Assembly: GCA_003993805.1 (NCBI GenBank)
Contig: RSEF01000014.1
Location: 6,263,294-6,327,293, forward strand
DNA from: Himantopus leucocephalus
Lineage: Eukaryota; Chordata; Aves; Charadriiformes; Recurvirostridae
Length of the DNA stretch: 64,000 nucleotides
Reading direction: 5' to 3'
The notes beneath the pieces were generated by a model, which saw nothing but the letters and a program-made list of their open reading frames with translations, was not told where the DNA came from and ran no database searches. Below, piece after piece: positions 49,351-61,494 of the stretch. The translations under genes were made by a program, and so were the position numbers. How positions within the stretch are numbered: position 1 is the first letter of the stretch; each line of letters begins with the position of its first letter.

Positions 49351-52300
49351 TGTGCAGGGACTTTTATTAGCAGAAAGTATGTCCTGTATGGGAGACAACA
49401 GAGATGCTGCATAAATGGCTTTTTCCACACTGGAAGATGAAGTATCTTTCTTATCTATAAATTCCTGATACTGTCCATCAGGGCAGAGAATAGAATACGT
49501 ATCTCACAAACTGTAAGTTACAGGGGAAAAAAGTTCAATAGGAAAACCAGCTAAAAGCTGCTGGCTGTTGCAGAGGGGTTTCTTAGAGCAACAATCTCTG
49601 GAGACTTCAGAGGGACAGAGCTCTGCTGTAATCCTGAAGCCTATGCAGTGACGTGTCTTGCTCCCTTCAGCATCTCAGGTTCCAGTTAATCTAACCTGTT
49701 TATCAAAATGAACGTGAACCCTTTGGGTTTGCCTGTAAGCATGCAAACCAACCTCTGGGTCTGCATGTGCATCAAACAAGGATTCGCGTTGTGTTAGTTA
49801 AGTATGGCACATTCCATCACCTTTCTGAAAAGAGTACTTACTTACCGAATACCATCTCCTGGATCCCCTCTGATCTGTGGTGTTTGTAAGACTGGAGATA
49901 GATAGAAGAGTTTTATTTGATTACTGTGATTAGAGTGGCAGAAGAATCCTTCATCATTTATCTTCTTTAGTGTGTTGGTGGCTATTTGACCATCTTGGAT
50001 CCTATTTCTCTTCATGCATCATCCACAGAATTGTTTATTAAGTTCTGAACAATTAACCTATGCAAACTCTTTCAAGGCAAAATAATCTGCGCAAGTGCTG
50101 GTGAAGCACTTGCACAATATCAATATTGCATTGATACTGCAAATATAATTCATTCATTCACTTTTTGTATTGATTTGACAATATGACATAGTTTAAGGGA
50201 AGAAAAATAGATTTAATTAACCATCTATCTGTATTAATGAACAGCTATTTAGGGAAACTCAAGTGCTTTCTTAGCTATGAATAGTAGGTTGAAAGAACTG
50301 TGCAACAGAAATACTCTTGTAGCTGTATTGCTTACTTCCTGGAAACTATCCTATTAATTCTATTACAGATTATTATTAGTGCATCATAAAGTGCGTATGA
50401 AGACAAGATTACTCTCAGTCTGACTGAAGAAAACTATAAAAACAGAAGAACCAAACTTTTGAAGATGGTTTGATCAGAGTTTACTAGAGACTTTATTATA
50501 TTGACTGGTTCATATGGCAATGTTAATAATATAGAAGTCTGCTACTCACAGCCTTGGATTCTTAAAGTGAATGCCACAGTCAGTAATGGGAAAAATCGTC
50601 CTCATCATCAAAAGGAGTTTTGTAATTTTTTGGGGGTACTTTTAATTATTAATCTGAAGTTATCTTTAGTCAGTTTTCACATTTTGAAAACTTTGTCAGA
50701 GAATTGTAACTATTTGAGAATTCTTGTATAACAAACTATGTTTCTACTAGACAAAATATATCTTTAACTAGCATGCAGTTTCCTCTGGCAAGCTATTTTG
50801 ATATTGACGTTAAATTAGGTTAGCTAAATTACATATTATCACCAAAGGCAATATACCAAAATACATGTGGAATACATTGAAGTACATGTCAGTCCATCAG
50901 CTTTGTAGACAACCAAGTCTCTGGAGGTAGACAAATATTATTCTGACTTTATTGCTGCTTTGAGAGTTAATGACAGTAATAAAGGTAAGAGTAGCCTGCT
51001 AATTATCCATTAGTTTTGTTTTTAATAACATTTTAATTTGCATATTGGTCTTCTGCTGAAAACACGTGCTTTTAATTGTTCATCTTCAATTAGCGTTACT
51101 TTTCAGATTTTTTAAATGGGGTTTTAAAAAGTTTATAAAGTGGTGGTTTGAAAAGTTTGTCTAAATGAATTGAGATACCCAATTAGAAATGTGCAAAAGT
51201 AGGCTGATGTCAAAAATACTGGATTTTAGTTAGAAACTTAGAGTTATATATTCAGTTCTTGTCCTACATGGTTTTCAACTTGGAATGTTTTGGTCCATTA
51301 TGACCGTTCCCAAATTGACTGACTTCTCTGTCTTATCTTGGATGAAATGGATTATTGTTTAGACCCTAGCATTACAGTTTGAAAAGATAAATTATTGATT
51401 GTTGGCATTTTGCACAATATCAGATGTTACTCTCTCTAAGATCTTTCCTACAGGATGGAATTTAACTTCTTTGATCTTGTAAAAGTAAAGTAGAAAAGCA
51501 TACTTTAAGTTGATTTGGAAAAAAAATGCTTTTACAAATAAAATGATTTTTTTTTCACATTTACATTACTTAAAATGCATTTTTTGTCTTATAAATATGC
51601 TAATCTTTATAAGCTGCTTCTGGTATGACATATGGTATATAATTTTTTTCGGTTCTTTGACATCAACCTAGTTACTGTTACATAAAAATGTACAATTGGC
51701 AGGGAAAATTAGTATGTTTAGTGGCATGATACTTGTAAGACTTTTGAGAAGTATCCGGGGTATTCATCTGTATTATAAGTAGACAGCTGTGTGAAGAGGA
51801 CTTGTAGATTCTGTTAATTGTATGTTTGTTCCTTTTCAGATAGCACTTCTTTTGGGCCCGTTTGGTCTGATGGAAAAAGGTCAAATAAATAGTTACGAAT
51901 AAAAGAGCAAAGCTCAGTTAAACATATGTTTATATTTTAAATGGTTTTATATATAAAAAAAGGATATTTAACTTAGAAGTAATTAAGATTATTTTCTTAG
52001 GGGGCTGCAGCAGTGTCAAGAAAGAAAAATCACAAAACAAGTTTAAAAGATCAATTGAAATCGCTACTTAATCTATCAATCAAGGCTTAGCCACATGTAA
52101 GCACAATATTGTCTTAGGAAATGAAGCAAAATTAAATGATAAATTCAAATTTTGTTGGTTTTTACAAGTCTGGAGCCAATGAATAGAAAACTTGAACTAA
52201 ATGAACTAAAAAAGCTCCAGGAAAAAGAAGTTAATTTTGCCACCCTGCTGCTGTTTACACGGAAGGAGATTTGTCTCTTTTGTTCTTTTTTGAAATTTAG

Positions 52301-54299
52301 TATATTCTATTGATCTACCTCTGTTCCCCATTTTACAGGCCTGTGCAGAAATAACATTTCTAAATTGAAAAGCTATCTCAGGTAACTTGGAATAATCTAG
52401 CAGTAATAGTACAGGTACACTTGGTTAAAGTGGGAAGTTCCATGAACTTGTCCCTAACCTCCAAATCATGTGTACAATTTATAACAGAGGAAAAAAAAAT
52501 TATAAACAATATTAGGGGCAGGCATAGGAACCCCAGGCTCCTCTTTCAAGAATTTCCTGCTCAGTATGCTAGAGTCAGGATCCTTTTTGTTCGTGTGTTT
52601 ATGCTTTTGCCCTTTCCTTTTTGACCACTGACGCTTCTCTGTTTATAAGTACATACAAGGGACAGCTTCAACTGGATAATGGAAAATATTTCCAGCCTTA
52701 TCCTGTGCCCTCACGTTATAGGCACTTTTCAGGGAATGGGATACAAGTATTTCAGATTTTTACTCCTTGGGCTGAGGGATGTGACTGAACCCACATTTCA
52801 TATCCTGGAGAGACAGATACTGGGTCTTTGGAAAAAGCAGTGGGACTAGTTTTCTATGCCAAGAGACAACTACAGAATCTAATAGCACATCTATGCTGCT
52901 AAAGGAAATGGACCAGGCCTGTTCTCTGCACTGAAGCCATTTGGCATGATAGAACCTTATGTTGCATAGAACATGATATGATATGTATAATACGATAGAA
53001 TCCCTATGTTAAATTCTTTACCTGTCAAAACAAGGTGGGTACATCCAATCTGTATGTTGGAAATAGCCCCTAGTAGTGTGTCCAGGCACAGTTTGGGAAA
53101 CTAATAACTGGTATATCACAAAAACCACACCAAAGACCATGCTAACAGCATGTCAGTATGGATGATTACGGGACAATGCCTGTGTATTTATTAACATACC
53201 TGAGCTTCGATGCAAGAAGGGTTTTCAGGCATTTATGTATAAGCAAATGATTCATCAGCATTGTAGACAGGAATCTGAGTCTTGGAGATCTAGGATTTCA
53301 GACCTACCCTTTGTTAACCTTTAGCTCCAGCTACCCTTACATCTAACACTTTCTACTCCTTGTTGATAGTTGCTGCTGAGAACCTCAGGTACCCAGCTCT
53401 TCTCAACTAACACTGAAGCTGGATTTGTGAATTGAACTGCACAAAGCAGTTACATCCTGAATGTTAGAATATGTTAAAAATAGTTGCCTCATTGTTAAGT
53501 GCTTTCTGTTCAAATTAGAAGCAATTAAGTATTGTTACATGGATACTTCTGCCTTTTCTTACAAATGTTTTCTCCATCTTAACAACAAGAGAGATACTTG
53601 ATAAGCCAGAGGAAGACAACTATAGGCAGCTTGACTTGACTCTTGGTGTTAAAGCGTTCTTTGCTAGAAATTGATAATGAAGAACATTTCCAAGAATTAA
53701 TTCATTATTCTTGGGTTTGGAAGGTTGGTTTGATTATGATTTTCATTTAGCTACATTCCATTCCCAAATCGTTGAGCAATGATTCCATACAAATTTATTA
53801 AAACTAATGAAACGAATACTCTGTTTATAGGCCAAATTCAGTACAGTACTTCAGCAAAAGCTTACCTTCAACTACATGAGAAGTGATATTATTGATAAGT
53901 CAAGCATGCTTTATCTTACTGAAGTTGGATCATCATTTGTATAAAAAAACCTCCTACTCAGTTGAGGTCTTGCATAGTGAAAAGTTTCTGCAAATTATTC
54001 TTAGTAAATGCAAAACATTCAATTAGTCTTGCTTGGCTTTGTTTGCTCCAGAATTTTTGTTGAGATTTTGAGTAGTGTGTAGAATTTCTTATACTTTTGG
54101 GCCATTAGTTTAGTATTATCTGCGTAAAAACTGGTGGAAGCATTGCTGAAGTTTTATCGCATGTTTTGGCTCCATAGTCAGGGAGTCTTTTCTTTTTGTA
54201 CTAACATCTCTTGTCTTATTTTATCTTAACACAAAGTGATCTGCACTTAGTAAGATATAAGCTTCAGTTAATCAGAATTAGCAGCTATCTAGAGTAATA

Positions 54300-54880
54300 G
54301 ACTGTTAAGGTGTGGCTGTGGTTCATCTGTGAACTTGCCTCTCTCAGCCCATGTGAAGATCAAGTGTGCTGCCTGTCAGGGCCTTGAGGACATTAGGTCT
54401 TAATTTTCCTGACCAGCCCCACCAGTGCCCTCCACCCACACCCTCTGCCCAGGAGCTCCATTTAAGCTCAGGGCTGGGTGTTTAGTCCCTGCCTGAGCCC
54501 TGTTTAGGTGTGCCTGCACCCTGCCGCCTGGGTAGACCTCAGGCCTGCATGGTAGGTGTCTTGTCTCCTAGATGGGACCCTCAGATGTACCTTATAACTT
54601 GCATCTAGTGCTCTCTCTGTCCCCATTTTTTTATGTGTCTGGCTGGTCTACCCGGGTATCACCATCTTGTGTCTTGTTTGGGACTGCCAATGGATGACAT
54701 GACTGGCACCTCCCTCTGCCTGCTGTGTTCAAGCGTGATGGGATTGCACCCTGGGTGGGGAGGGACCCCCCCGTGCTGGGGTCACGCTTGCCTCTTGGTT
54801 TGCTCTGCCCTTGGGAACAGCCAGCCCTGGCTGCTGCCTGACACTGCTATGCATTCAGTATCCTGTTCTGGGATGAACGC
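54300..54880. mobile_element. Unclassified GC-rich block, possible interspersed repeat
   Basis: A block of about 0.5 kb is markedly richer in G and C than its flanks, without the CpG density of an island. It is full of CCTG, CCCTG and CAGG words, such as CAGGGCCTTGAGGACATTAG and CCAGGAGCTCCATTTAAGC. The AT-rich setting and sharp 5' transition suggest an inserted element such as a solo LTR, but no terminal repeats or target duplication could be proven. An old GC-rich exon or regulatory region is the alternative. Confidence 0.3.
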
Positions 54881-56419
54881 TATGGTAAAGAGACTTGTTT
54901 AGCATTGGCAGCCAATACTCTTATTCTTGCCCTTTTTCCTCAGTGCCAGGAACAGCAAACACAGCTTTCTGGCTCGGATACATTTTCCTGGCACCGGTAC
55001 GCCTTTCTGTCTCCTCACACCTGCTGCAGAGCCCCTTGCCCCTCAGCCCACCTCGCCTACCTTGCCTTGTTGAAATCACACTCTTCCTCTTCCAGTCTAA
55101 CTCTTCCCCACCATCGCCATAAGGCTGTGAGCTTTTTATAATCATCTGCCGCTTCATGACTGAATTAAATATGCTTAATTTTGAGTGTGTTTTTAAAAGC
55201 TAAATTAACTAAAATACAATGATGCAGATGCTGCAATTTACTGACTAAAAGAGAAGAAAAAAAGCAGGGGGGCTGGAAAGGGATTCAGAGGTTTGACGGT
55301 ATATTCTCCTGGGCTATGGCGGCATCAATCATACCAGCACAATTCCTGACAGATATTTATTTAATCTGTTTTCTAAGCACTTCACTAAGGGAGATTCCAG
55401 AGATTCCATTGTCAATCTGTTCACTATTTAACTATCTGAGCTGTAAAGACAGAATTTTCTTGAGTTCAGAGTCTAATTGCTTTTGCTGCTACCAGTACTC
55501 CACATTGCTAAAGTAGATGGTATTTCAGACACCTGCTATACATAATCCTGTTCTGTTTCATGGCTTTGATGAGCCTTTGCTTCTTGCATTGAAATTTGAA
55601 AAGAACTGAAGTGAGCTATCTTTTGTTAGTGAAGTAAACAAATATCCAAACTATGTCCTCAGCCAGATTTTGGGAAACCACTTGGAAAGTCTTAAGAGTG
55701 CAGAGGAAGAGTTAGCAATTAGGACTGTCATTAAAAAAAACAGCAACCACGCCACAAAAAAAACTGCACAAAACCCAACGTTCGGGAGGCACTTGCACTT
55801 TTACAGCCTTCAGTCAGAGACGGCGGTGAAGTTTTATGCTCATTTCAGACTTGATTCTTTCCAATCTGGTGCGTTCTCAATGTATTCTCGTGTTTTAGCC
55901 CAGTCATCTTTCAGGGATATCTAATGAGAATCCTTCAGTTCTGGACTTGTTTGCTAAGTATCAGATGCACCCCAGCATCCCCCCCCGGTATACCTTAGGG
56001 CTGTTCAGCTGGGGAGGAAGCGCCAATAACTTATTCCTTAAGGTAAAATTGAGATGTAAAATGTCAGCTTTTAGGGCCTGAAACCTAGCTTCATTCTCCT
56101 TGCTTCGTAGTAGTTGAATTAATCATTGTGTGAATGCTTCCAGGCCAGCTATAAAGTAAATATATTGAAGTGTAGAGAATGTAGGAGATAACAGTGTTTG
56201 ATGAAATAGTGCGTGTGGCTCAAGTAAAATTACATTGTTTTGTTACTTTGACTTGCAGGGTTTGGTTTTTTTTTTTTGCCAAGGAAATGCTGAAGATATT
56301 TAATTTGGAAGAAGACTGTATGTGTTTATCTGCAGAGAGGAGGAGTAATTTGTATTGGAGGAAGGAAAAAGGTATCAGAGTGGGGTTTAAAAAAATGAAA
56401 TGGAGCGAAAGAGAAGAGC
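54881..56419 (+). other. Intronic stretch, no gene seen
   Basis: GC-rich character persists weakly to about 55.13 kb, with C/T-rich sequence (CCCCTCAGCCCACCTCGCC and neighbours), then returns to AT-rich. Open frames here are under 90 codons with no recognisable domains. Confidence 0.45.
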
Positions 56420-56420
56420 N

Positions 56421-56450
<30 letters not shown>
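56420..56450. repeat. N plus poly-T (30 T)
   Basis: A lone N at 56420 is followed by exactly 30 T residues, about 0.3 kb upstream of the second CpG island. Homopolymer length is uncertain. Confidence 0.92.
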
Positions 56451-56451
<1 letters not shown>

Positions 56452-56718
56452 TTAAATAAAAAGCTGTTTGGAAAAGGACTGGAGTCCACGTTTCAGGAGA
56501 AGCTGGAAGGTCAGAGACCCGAGGTAAGAAGTTCGGAATCCTAAATTCTTGAGAACGATCAAGAGTAGGAGGAGAGCGCAAGGGAACTGACAAATGGGAG
56601 ATAATTGTTTGCTTACATAGTCCTATCTCATACACTCTTTTCAGAGAGACTTCTTTTAAACTGTGAAGTTATTTTGTGCTGCAGTTCTCAACTGTAGAAG
56701 AGTAAGCGGTACATCAGA

Positions 56719-57109
56719 ATGGCTACAGGTTTGGGGCCCTGGAACAGGACGGTGCTACATTATCTGCCACTCGTGGGAGGTCTGCGGGGGGTCGGGCTCC
56801 GTCAACCGGGATCGGAAAGTTCTGAAATTGCCGGAAGAACGGCCGGAGCCGGAGCTCCACCGGTCGAGGGGAACCCGCCGGGCGCGGCAGCGGGACGCGG
56901 GGCGGCAGCGCAGCGCGGGCGCCCGGAGCCCGCCCGGAGCCCGCCCGGCGGCGCCAGCAGAGGGCGCCAGAGCGCAAGGCGGGCGGCGAGCGGCGCGGCG
57001 GGGCTGCCCGGGCGGGTCGGGGCCGTTGAACGGGCTCGGACCACCCGGGTCGGGTCTCCGCCGGGGCGCCGGCGGCGGGGAGGGCAGAGCCTGGTTTGGT
57101 CCAGCCCAG
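56719..57109 (+). CDS. Hypothetical alternative first exon in the second CpG island
   Basis: ATG at 56719 has A at -3 and G at +4, and its frame stays open across the island beyond the donor-like CAG|GTGACC (GT at 57110-57111). The peptide begins MATGLGPWNRTV and then becomes arginine-, glycine- and proline-rich, the composition expected from any GC-rich frame. There is no domain or signal peptide. It is reported only because the start context, open frame and donor coincide; chance is the more likely explanation. Confidence 0.15.
56920..56948. repeat. 11-bp GC-rich tandem repeat
   Basis: CGCCCGGAGCC occurs twice in tandem (56920-56930 and 56931-56941), followed by a partial CGCCCGG. It is a minor replication-slippage feature six bases upstream of the CTCF motif. 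Confidence 0.8.
56954..56966 (+). promoter_or_regulatory. CTCF consensus motif
   Basis: CCAGCAGAGGGCG matches the CTCF core consensus CCASYAGRKGGCR at all 13 positions, plus-oriented. It lies within the second CpG island. CTCF sites set insulator and loop boundaries, and an intragenic CpG-island site could organise the promoter at 32 kb with distal elements. Methylation of its CpG may affect occupancy. Confidence 0.75.
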
Positions 57110-58653
57110 GTGACCACAGAACCCTCCCGTCTGCTTACGGAAGAGCGTTTTGGTTAATAGCTATACAGTGTACAGTAAAAATAGTTTCAACACGTTGCGT
57201 GAGGCAATGTGTGTTTAAAGGTGAATCATTTTATGTAATTTAATGTATGAGTGAGGACTTAAAATTTGAAAAAATCTCCTAAGACAATGTGTTAAAGTTC
57301 TTTTTCCAGTTGTGAAAAGGATTTTTCTTCTCCCTTCAGTCCAAGAGCGGTACAGACTAATCCAACAAACAATGCAAGATTATCATAATCCATTTGATTT
57401 TTGTCATAAAAACACGTGTTTGATTTGTGAGGAGAGATGTTTAACCTGTTGAAAGATATGATGAGCTAAGAATTACAGATAGCTTTTTTGGATAACAGCT
57501 TGTTGGCTATCCAGTTATCTCTTTGAGAGAAAATGATCCCAGAAAATGGTCTTTACATTTCAAGGAAGGCAATATTTCATGCAAGATGCTCTAGTACATT
57601 CAATACACAGCTGAAGTCCCAGTAACTTCAACAGGGTCAGGGTTTTATTGGAACTTGTCTTTTCTATTATCCTTCATAGATCTCTGACTGTCTGGAAGAA
57701 GCAATGAAGGATGTAGAGTGCAGTTTATTTACCTGCCTAGTGGTGTCAAAGTGAGCAAAGCTGCTGTTGTAATTGGCAGTTCAGTTCAATTAGTTTAGAA
57801 AAGATTTTGTTATGGATGGACATCAATGCTGCAATTTTAAGAGAACCAACCATGAGAAACTATGCATTTATCCAAAGTGTGTCTGTTTTTCTAAATAATC
57901 CTGTGTTTCTTAAGTATTCACCAAGTATCCAATTTGATTGCCTACCTCCTGCCTTTTACTAAAATTTGTAATTTTTTTGATGTTAAGTCAAATGGTTGAA
58001 TAGAAATCTCAACCCCCATCCTTTTCTTTCCTCCTATGCCCATACAAATGATGAGAGTTTTTCCTTTTCAGTAAATAGAATGTGAAGCATTCAACTCTAG
58101 GGACTTTAGTAGGTGATAGACTTTAGCATTCCGGCTACTGGAGGGTGAAACAATACTTTGTGTGTGGTAGGTTTGTTTTGTTAACAACAGTAATAGATTA
58201 GTCACATAGCTTTTGGGGATAAGAAGGCTGAGTAATTTAGCCTGCTGGTAGGACCCTCCCCTACAACAAGACTTGTCCTGTTTTATATATAATAGACAGT
58301 TTAGTTTGCCTTTATCTTGGCAGGGGGAATTTTTCTTGAGGTCCTCAGTTTGGATTTTAAGGGATTTTCTCTTTTTATGGTATCTTTATAATTTTATTAG
58401 TATTTAGTTAAAATAATGTTTCGGTGTTTAGTAATTCCAGTTCCCTGCTCTTCAACATACAAAGCTTTCACTTTCTTGAAACCCTCCTTCACTCTTTTTT
58501 TTTTTTTCATGTAATTCTTGGTATATCTGCCTTTAAACAGGTATTTGAGAACATACTGCTGTATCTCTTATGTCCTTTGAAGGGACGTAGCTTCCTCCCT
58601 TTGGTGAGGAGCTTAAGGAAGCGTTGCTAGATACACAACTAATCCCCAGTCAA

Positions 58654-58677
58654 CATGTGTGCAAGTGTGCACACATG
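58654..58677. repeat. Inverted repeat of TG/CA words
   Basis: CATGTGTGC (58654-58662) and GCACACATG (58669-58677) are perfect reverse complements separated by six bases. The alternating purine-pyrimidine steps make it a short potential Z-DNA or cruciform site. Confidence 0.75.
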
Positions 58678-61467
58678 CACGCACTTAACTTGCATATAGG
58701 GAGCTAAATGACTTGTCAGAATAACCAGCCAGCTTCAAATGGTTTTGCTTCATTTGTACAGAAACATTTTAATCAATGTAATGACAGAAGGCAGTTTTTA
58801 TAAGATTTTCATTTTTATGAAAATATTTGGAAATGTGTATTTCAAATTATAATATATGGAATGCTTAAGTGAACTTACTTTTCTCATTTAAGAAGATACT
58901 AAATTTAGAAATGTCAAAAGCCTTCTGTGAAAGACAATGTTTTCCTTAATTTTTAAAGTAACAATATCACAGTGCTTATGGAGCCTCTTGTTTTCAATAG
59001 GAATTCTGTTGATATCTAACCTGAGGATTTTTCCTCTCTACCAAGACAGAAAAGAGGAAGAAAGCCTGGTTTTGCAGTCAAGTTTTTAATAATGCCTCTT
59101 TTTGCCTTATACCTCCTTGATATATCAAAGATAGAGATCTTCTATATTCTCCAGTCAATCAGAATGTCTTTGAAAAGCAGCATAAGGTATTGGTCTGGTT
59201 TTGTTGTGTTTTTTTTTTTTTTTTATGTAATAGCAGTTGGAACCTTAAATGAAACTTTCATTAAAAAACATTTAATTGTTTAATGAGGTTGCTGTGTTTT
59301 GCTATGTTTAACCTAATTGTTTATCCAGTATACCTGTGCAGCAAAAGGCCATTTTAGTCATACATATCAAAATTCATTCCATACATTTGTCTGCCTCAGA
59401 ACTTAGCATATAGTCTATAGTATAGTTTCTTCTTTGTGAATCTTGGCTAGTCCCTGAATAAGAGAAAGTAGAAAAGTTTTCTGTATAGGAAACTGATGTG
59501 TTAAGGCCACATATTTTCACTGTGTCTGTCATTTAACACAAGTCAAGTGATTTACTTATTTTTAAAGCTTAGGCATGTATTTTACATCCAGCTGTAAATG
59601 TTATTGAAAGCACTGGTGATGTTAGAGTCATACCTGTGGCCATTTTGCCTCCTTGGTAGACAAATGGCTACTGCAGTGTGGGTAAGCTCGTTTTGGTCCG
59701 TGTTTCAGCTGACAACTCAAAAAATTCTGCTCATAATATCCAAAACTCGTGATAACCATCACACTTTGTATGGTTTCTATTTGGGTCAGATTTTTCAGAG
59801 TTTAACTTGACTTTTCAGCGATATCATGACTTTCATTGCTGCTTATGAGAACCCCAAAAAGTTATCTTAAGTCTACAGTTTCCCAGCCTCTATATTCTCA
59901 TCTTCTGAAGTAGAAAGCCTGAACCTTCTTTGTGGCTGTTTTCAAGAAAGCAATTTATGGCAGCAAGACTTTGATGTTTTTGAAATGTTACTGAATTCTT
60001 TTACCTTCCTGAATAAAGAGAGGATTACTAATAGATATCTGGTATTCATGATGCAAAGATGATTTATGTATTGGCATTCTGCGTTTTTACTTCACAGTCC
60101 TGAAACTGGCTGTCCTATGAAAGTTCTGGATAAGATTTTTTTATCTGCTTTGCTTACCCTCCCTCTAAATAGCTTGCCTCTGCTGACAATGTTCCATAGA
60201 ATTCAGTGTCTCAGATGCGTATCACGCTCTGCCTTTTTTATCACATATTCTTTGAGTATTATATTGGTGTGAGACCACTGAATAATTTGTCATGAATCAT
60301 CACAATAATTTTTTTTCCTTGAAATTTAAGAAAGAGTGCTATACCAATTAAGAGGCTGTAAAATAATACGCTTTTGAATTTGGAGCTGTGACACATACAA
60401 AAGCATTATTTCGTGAGGAATTAAGATTTAGCAATTCAACATCACACACTTTTTTTTTTCTGGTCTAAAATGTATATATTTTAAATCCAATACACTTTCT
60501 GGTTTCTTTGTTTTGTCATCTAGTGGTTTTGGCGCTTTTTTGTGGTGGGGTTCGGCGGGTTTCTTTGTTTTTTAAACTCATAAGCTTCCTATCTTTTATG
60601 TACTGGACATTGAGAGTGAAGCTGACAGTATTAATGAACTGCAAAAGCTAATTTACTATATTTTGTCTGAATTTAGCCTCGTATCCACTCAAGTGAAGAA
60701 TTAATCTTGGATATATGATGATATATAATAGTGTTGCACTTGGGAGCAGTGCAGTTACATTTCTCTTATTTAATTATCATGTCAAAGAGAGGAGAGTGGT
60801 CTCCCTTTTCATATGGTGTGGTAAGGTTATATCTTGAATTTTTCATGCATACAAATCTAAGCATATTACTGCTGTAGGATTGAGAAATCGGATGACAGAG
60901 CACATACAGTGTTGGAGCAGGAAAATTAAATATTTCAGTACTAAAATTTCCACTTGCTGTTTGAAGATGAAGAGGAGCACATAGAAGTATGTTGCAATAG
61001 GATGGATGCAGAGATGAAGATGAGAAGAAATAGTCTAGAATAGGATAATAGGTTGTAATTACACGGGGAGGGAAAGATAAGGAAAGAGATTTGGTTCATA
61101 ATTCCAGGATATTTTTCATACTGCATGTTAACTTCATGCCAAGGGTACCCTCTCAAACTGGGTGGGGCACTATGTTGTGATAAGCACTAGACAAAACATC
61201 TGTGGTAGATTATTGATTGAACCCACCTTTCATACCTACTGGCTGTTTATTTGTCTACAATTAGTAGTTATAGGGCAGATGGTTTTATATGTACAAGCTG
61301 TTGCCATTTTTGGAAACAAAGAATTCTGCTATTTAAGGAACGCGATCAGACTTTTTTCCTTAAACTAATGCCTCCCAACAATTTGTTCCAGGGTTCAGAT
61401 GGAGAAATAGCTAACCTGTATTGAGGCCCTTCAAAAAACAAATAATGCTATAGAGTCTCTCTATTTC

Positions 61468-61494
61468 TTTTATTTATTTATTTATTTATTTATT
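61468..61494. repeat. (TTTA)n microsatellite
   Basis: Nearly seven perfect TTTA units occur. It is a simple tetranucleotide repeat and likely length-polymorphic. Confidence 0.92.

Larger units (their letters stand above)
34498..54299 (+). other. Probable long first intron, 5' part
   Basis: Nearly 20 kb of AT-rich DNA follows the donor with no recognisable exon. Open frames are short, and those near 100 codons (47515-47859, for example) lack domain content. Only simple repeats, short inverted repeats and an N-flagged poly-T tract were noted. CR1 fragments were not recognised here, unlike the upstream half. Confidence 0.5.
56740..57120. promoter_or_regulatory. Second CpG island inside the presumed intron
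   Basis: About 380 bp with very high GC and frequent CpG stands alone in AT-rich DNA. It includes an 11-bp tandem repeat, a consensus CTCF motif and a possible donor CCCAG|GTGACC at 57107-57112. It could be an alternative internal promoter, an insulator or an orphan CpG island. Open frames in several phases span it, as expected from GC richness. Confidence 0.72.

Noticed and set aside
56194..56544. 116-codon frame across the 30-T tract
   Set aside because: It translates through an N and a poly-phenylalanine stretch created by poly-T, so the frame is not reliable.
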